A DNA stretch of 6,344 nucleotides from an uncultured Oscillospiraceae bacterium (lineage in GTDB: Bacteria; Bacillota; Clostridia; Oscillospirales; Oscillospiraceae), in assembly GCA_934662925.1 (NCBI GenBank), contig CAKUKL010000091.1, positions 1 through 6,344 on the forward strand. Direction: 5' to 3'. Positions 4,169-6,344 of this stretch are shown piece after piece. The notes under the pieces were generated by a model, which saw only the letters and a program-made list of their open reading frames with translations, was not told where the DNA came from and searched no databases. Numbering within the stretch: position 1 is the stretch's first letter; each line of letters begins with the position of its first letter. A program made the translations under genes and the position numbers.

Positions 4169-4483
4169 ATGGCGTTTCAGGACATTCAGAAGGTGACCGA
4201 AACCGAGCAGGCCACCCGGACGAAAAAAGTGGAGGCTCAGGCCGAGGCAAAGCAGATCGTCGCCGCGGCAAAAAGAGCCGGAGAAGCCGCCGTAAACGAG
4301 GCCCGCGCCAAAGCGGAGGAGCGGGTCCGGGCGCTGATGGCGCAGGCGGATAAGCTGGCCGGCGAGGAGACCGAGAGAACGCTGGCGGCCAACGCCGAGG
4401 CCTGCAGGGCGATGCAGGCTCAGGCGGAAAAGCGTCTGGATCAGGCGGCTGACCTCATCGTGAGAAGGGTAGTGAATCTCTGA
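4169..4483 (+). CDS. V/A-type ATPase peripheral-stalk subunit G/H
   Basis: This 104-residue protein is almost entirely helical and charged, rich in Ala, Glu, Lys, Gln and Arg with no proline after the start, as expected of the long coiled-coil G (also called H or NtpF) subunit that joins subunit E to form the stator stalk. The heptad-like stretch runs from about residue 10 (TETEQATRTKKVEAQAEAKQ) to 95 and ends in a short hydrophobic tail (LIVRRVVNL, 96-104). The length fits the family. The best proof is context: the next gene is unmistakably subunit I, overlapping it by one base (TGATG), which is the usual order at the start of clostridial V-type ATPase operons. ATG 4169 follows GAAGGTGA with good spacing; an in-frame TTG at 4151 would lie upstream of that site and is rejected. 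From sequence alone it could resemble the F-type b or V-type E stalk proteins. Confidence 0.85.
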   Translation: MAFQDIQKVTETEQATRTKKVEAQAEAKQIVAAAKRAGEAAVNEARAKAEERVRALMAQADKLAGEETERTLAANAEACRAMQAQAEKRLDQAADLIVRRVVNL

Positions 4484-6344
4484 TGGCCATTGTGAAAATG
4501 AAACGCCTGCGGCTGTTCGGGCTGCGGTCTGACCGGGAGGAGCTGCTCCGGCAGCTCCAGCATCTGGGCTGCGTGGAGGTCGGGGAACCGGCCGTCGACC
4601 TGTCCGATCCCCAGTGGGCCGGCCTGACCCGCCCGGACGGGCAGGGGCTGTCGCGGGCAAGGGAACAGAGCGCCGCCGTCGGAAGCGCGCTGGACACCCT
4701 CAAAAAGTATGTACCGGCAAAGGACGGGATGTTCCGGAAGCGTCCGGAGCTGACCGAAGCGGAATTTTTTGACGAGGCGGCCTATGCCGCCGGGCTTGAC
4801 ACCGCAAGGCGCATCAACGACGCGGAACGCCGGATCAACACCCTGCGGGCCGACCGCGGCAAGATGGAGGCCCAGCGGGCGTCGCTGGCCCCGTGGTCGG
4901 CGCTGGACGTGCCGCTGGAGATGACGGGAGACGGGACCATTTCCGTGATCTTCGGCACCATCCCGGCCCGGGCGGACTACGCCGCCATGGAGGGGGAAGT
5001 CCTGTCCGCTTCGGACATGGCGTCCCTCACCGACGCCGGAGCCGACCGGGAGCTGCGCTACTTCCTGCTGGTGTGCCACGCCAGCGTGGAGAGCGCCTGC
5101 ACCGAGGCCATGCGGCCCTACGGCTTCTCCCGGGCCAATCTCAAGGACTGGACGGGGACGGCGGAGGACAACATCCGGGACCTGAACGGCAAAATGGCCG
5201 CGCTGGACGCCGAGATGGAGTCGGTCAAGGCGGAGATCGCCGCCTGCGGCGACCGGCGGGAAGCGCTGCTGCGCTGCGCGGACCGTGCGGCGCAGGAGAT
5301 CGCCCGGGAGGAGGCCAAGGGCCGCCTGCTGGACACGGAGGACGCCTTCTTCCTCGAGGGCTGGGTGCCCGCGGAGGACGAGGGCCGTCTGTCCGCCGCG
5401 CTGGGCCGGTACGCCTGCGCGTGGGAGACCCGGGACCCGGAGGCGGAGGAATACCCCACGGTGCCGGTGAAGCTCAAGAACAACTGGCTGACCCGGTCGC
5501 TGAACATGGTCACCGAGATGTACTCCCTGCCCGCCTACGACGGCGTGGACCCCAACCCGCTGATGGCGCCGTTCTTCATCCTGTTTTACGGCATCATGAT
5601 GGCGGACATGGGATACGGCCTGCTGATGATGCTTGCCTCGGTGATCGTGCTGAAAAAGGCGCGGCCCAAGGGCGGGATGCACAACTTCTTCATGCTGCTG
5701 GGCCTGTGCGGCGTGAGCACCTTCGTCATGGGGGCGCTGACGGCGGGCTTCTTCGGGGACTTCCCGGCGCAGCTGGTGAAGCTCATCAATCCGGAGAGCA
5801 CCTTTGAGTGGTTCTGGCCGCCGCTGTTCACGCCGCTGAACAACACGCTCCAGATCCTCGTGGGCGCGATGATCCTCGGCGCGATCCAGATCATCACCGG
5901 CATGGTGGTCAGCTTTGTGGAAAAGCTCAAGAACGGCGAGGTCATGGACGCCGTCTGGGAGGAGCTGACGTGGTGGATCGTGTTCGCCGGCGCGGCGCTG
6001 GCCATTCTGGGCGTGACGAAGATCGTGCTCATCGTGGGCGGCGTCATGGTGGTGGTCGGCTCCGGCTGGAACGCCAAGGGCTTCGGCAAGGTGACGGCCA
6101 TCTTCGGCTCCCTCTACAACCATGTGACCGGGTACTTCGGGGACATTCTGTCCTACTCCCGTCTCATGGCGCTGATGCTGGCCGGTTCGGTCATCGCTCA
6201 GGTGTTCAACACGTTGGGCGCCATCCCCGGCAACGTCATCATCTTCTTCATCGTGTCCATGGCCGGCAACGCGCTGAACTTCGCGCTGAACCTGCTGGGC
6301 TGCTATGTGCACGACCTGCGTCTCCAGTGCCTTGAGTTCTTCGG
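4483..6344 (+). CDS. ntpI: V/A-type ATPase membrane subunit I (a-subunit homologue), 3' end cut by window edge
   Basis: The open frame gives 620 codons with no stop; family members are about 640-660 residues, so roughly 30 are missing. The N-terminal cytoplasmic half (1 to about 355) carries the basic start MAIVKMKRLRLFG and two coiled coils (about 107-140 and 227-276) that bind the peripheral stalks. YPTVPVKLKNNWLTRS begins at 324, and the membrane half starts with MAPFFILFYGIMMADMGYG at 361-379. Further hydrophobic segments follow, including SYSRLMALMLAGSVIA around 557-572 and the last one leading into CYVHDLRLQCLEFF (607-620). R560 in SYSRLMAL and R613 in HDLRL correspond to the two essential half-channel arginines of the family (yeast Vph1 R735 and R799). 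The subunit forms the ion path against the c-type ring; whether H+ or Na+ is moved cannot be read from this subunit. The remaining subunits should follow downstream. Confidence 0.96.
   Translation, partial: MAIVKMKRLRLFGLRSDREELLRQLQHLGCVEVGEPAVDLSDPQWAGLTRPDGQGLSRAREQSAAVGSALDTLKKYVPAKDGMFRKRPELTEAEFFDEAAYAAGLDTARRINDAERRINTLRADRGKMEAQRASLAPWSALDVPLEMTGDGTISVIFGTIPARADYAAMEGEVLSASDMASLTDAGADRELRYFLLVCHASVESACTEAMRPYGFSRANLKDWTGTAEDNIRDLNGKMAALDAEMESVKAEIAACGDRREALLRCADRAAQEIAREEAKGRLLDTEDAFFLEGWVPAEDEGRLSAALGRYACAWETRDPEAEEYPTVPVKLKNNWLTRSLNMVTEMYSLPAYDGVDPNPLMAPFFILFYGIMMADMGYGLLMMLASVIVLKKARPKGGMHNFFMLLGLCGVSTFVMGALTAGFFGDFPAQLVKLINPESTFEWFWPPLFTPLNNTLQILVGAMILGAIQIITGMVVSFVEKLKNGEVMDAVWEELTWWIVFAGAALAILGVTKIVLIVGGVMVVVGSGWNAKGFGKVTAIFGSLYNHVTGYFGDILSYSRLMALMLAGSVIAQVFNTLGAIPGNVIIFFIVSMAGNALNFALNLLGCYVHDLRLQCLEFF

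Noticed and set aside
4441..6312. Very long minus-strand open frame of 623 codons opposite the ATPase genes
   Set aside because: The opposite strand encodes unmistakable V-type ATPase subunit I; the antisense product is rich in His, Arg, Gln and Gly with no domain, and has no ribosome binding site.

Overview
The window looks like ordinary chromosomal sequence from a GC-rich, anaerobic, spore-forming (or spore-ancestored) member of the Clostridia, most likely an Oscillospiraceae-type gut bacterium. This is inferred from GC-rich coding sequence set against AT-rich intergenic DNA, a yaaL-bofA sporulation pair, a bacterial V/A-type ATPase operon, and strong purine-rich ribosome binding sites. No mobile element, CRISPR array, rRNA or tRNA gene was found.

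Layout: (1) 1-1023, minus strand: the N-terminal 341 codons of a divergent type IIA topoisomerase B subunit (GyrB/ParE family), cut by the window edge and preceded by a good housekeeping promoter. (2) 1024-1216: divergent intergenic region carrying that promoter and, on the plus strand, a sequence resembling a mother-cell sigma-E promoter. (3) 1217-1719: yaaL (DUF2508) and bofA, overlapping by one base. (4) 1720-2020: a 301-base gap rich in inverted repeats, with a plausible promoter embedded in a nested palindrome and a structured leader. (5) 2021-3818: a membrane-anchored extracytoplasmic protein with a divergent glycoside-hydrolase-like TIM barrel, then a cytoplasmic phosphate-binding-type TIM-barrel protein; they are 28 bases apart and probably form an operon. 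(6) 3895-3930: strong intrinsic terminator. (7) 3931-4168: AT-rich region with promoter signals. (8) 4169-6344: start of the V-type ATPase operon, peripheral-stalk subunit G/H and membrane subunit I, overlapping by one base; subunit I runs off the window about 30 codons before its expected end.

How the genes work together: the yaaL-bofA unit belongs to sporulation control, where BofA restrains the SpoIVFB protease that activates sigma-K. The ATPase genes would encode the stator and ion-channel parts of a rotary ion pump or synthase, whose remaining subunits should lie downstream. The two-gene TIM-barrel unit has no firmly known function.

I see no clear undescribed system. The points most worth a second look are the sigma-E-like promoter in front of yaaL-bofA, the nested palindrome and hairpin-rich leader in 1720-2020, the divergent barrel of the anchored protein, and the inverted repeat bracketing a perfect TATAAT upstream of the ATPase operon.
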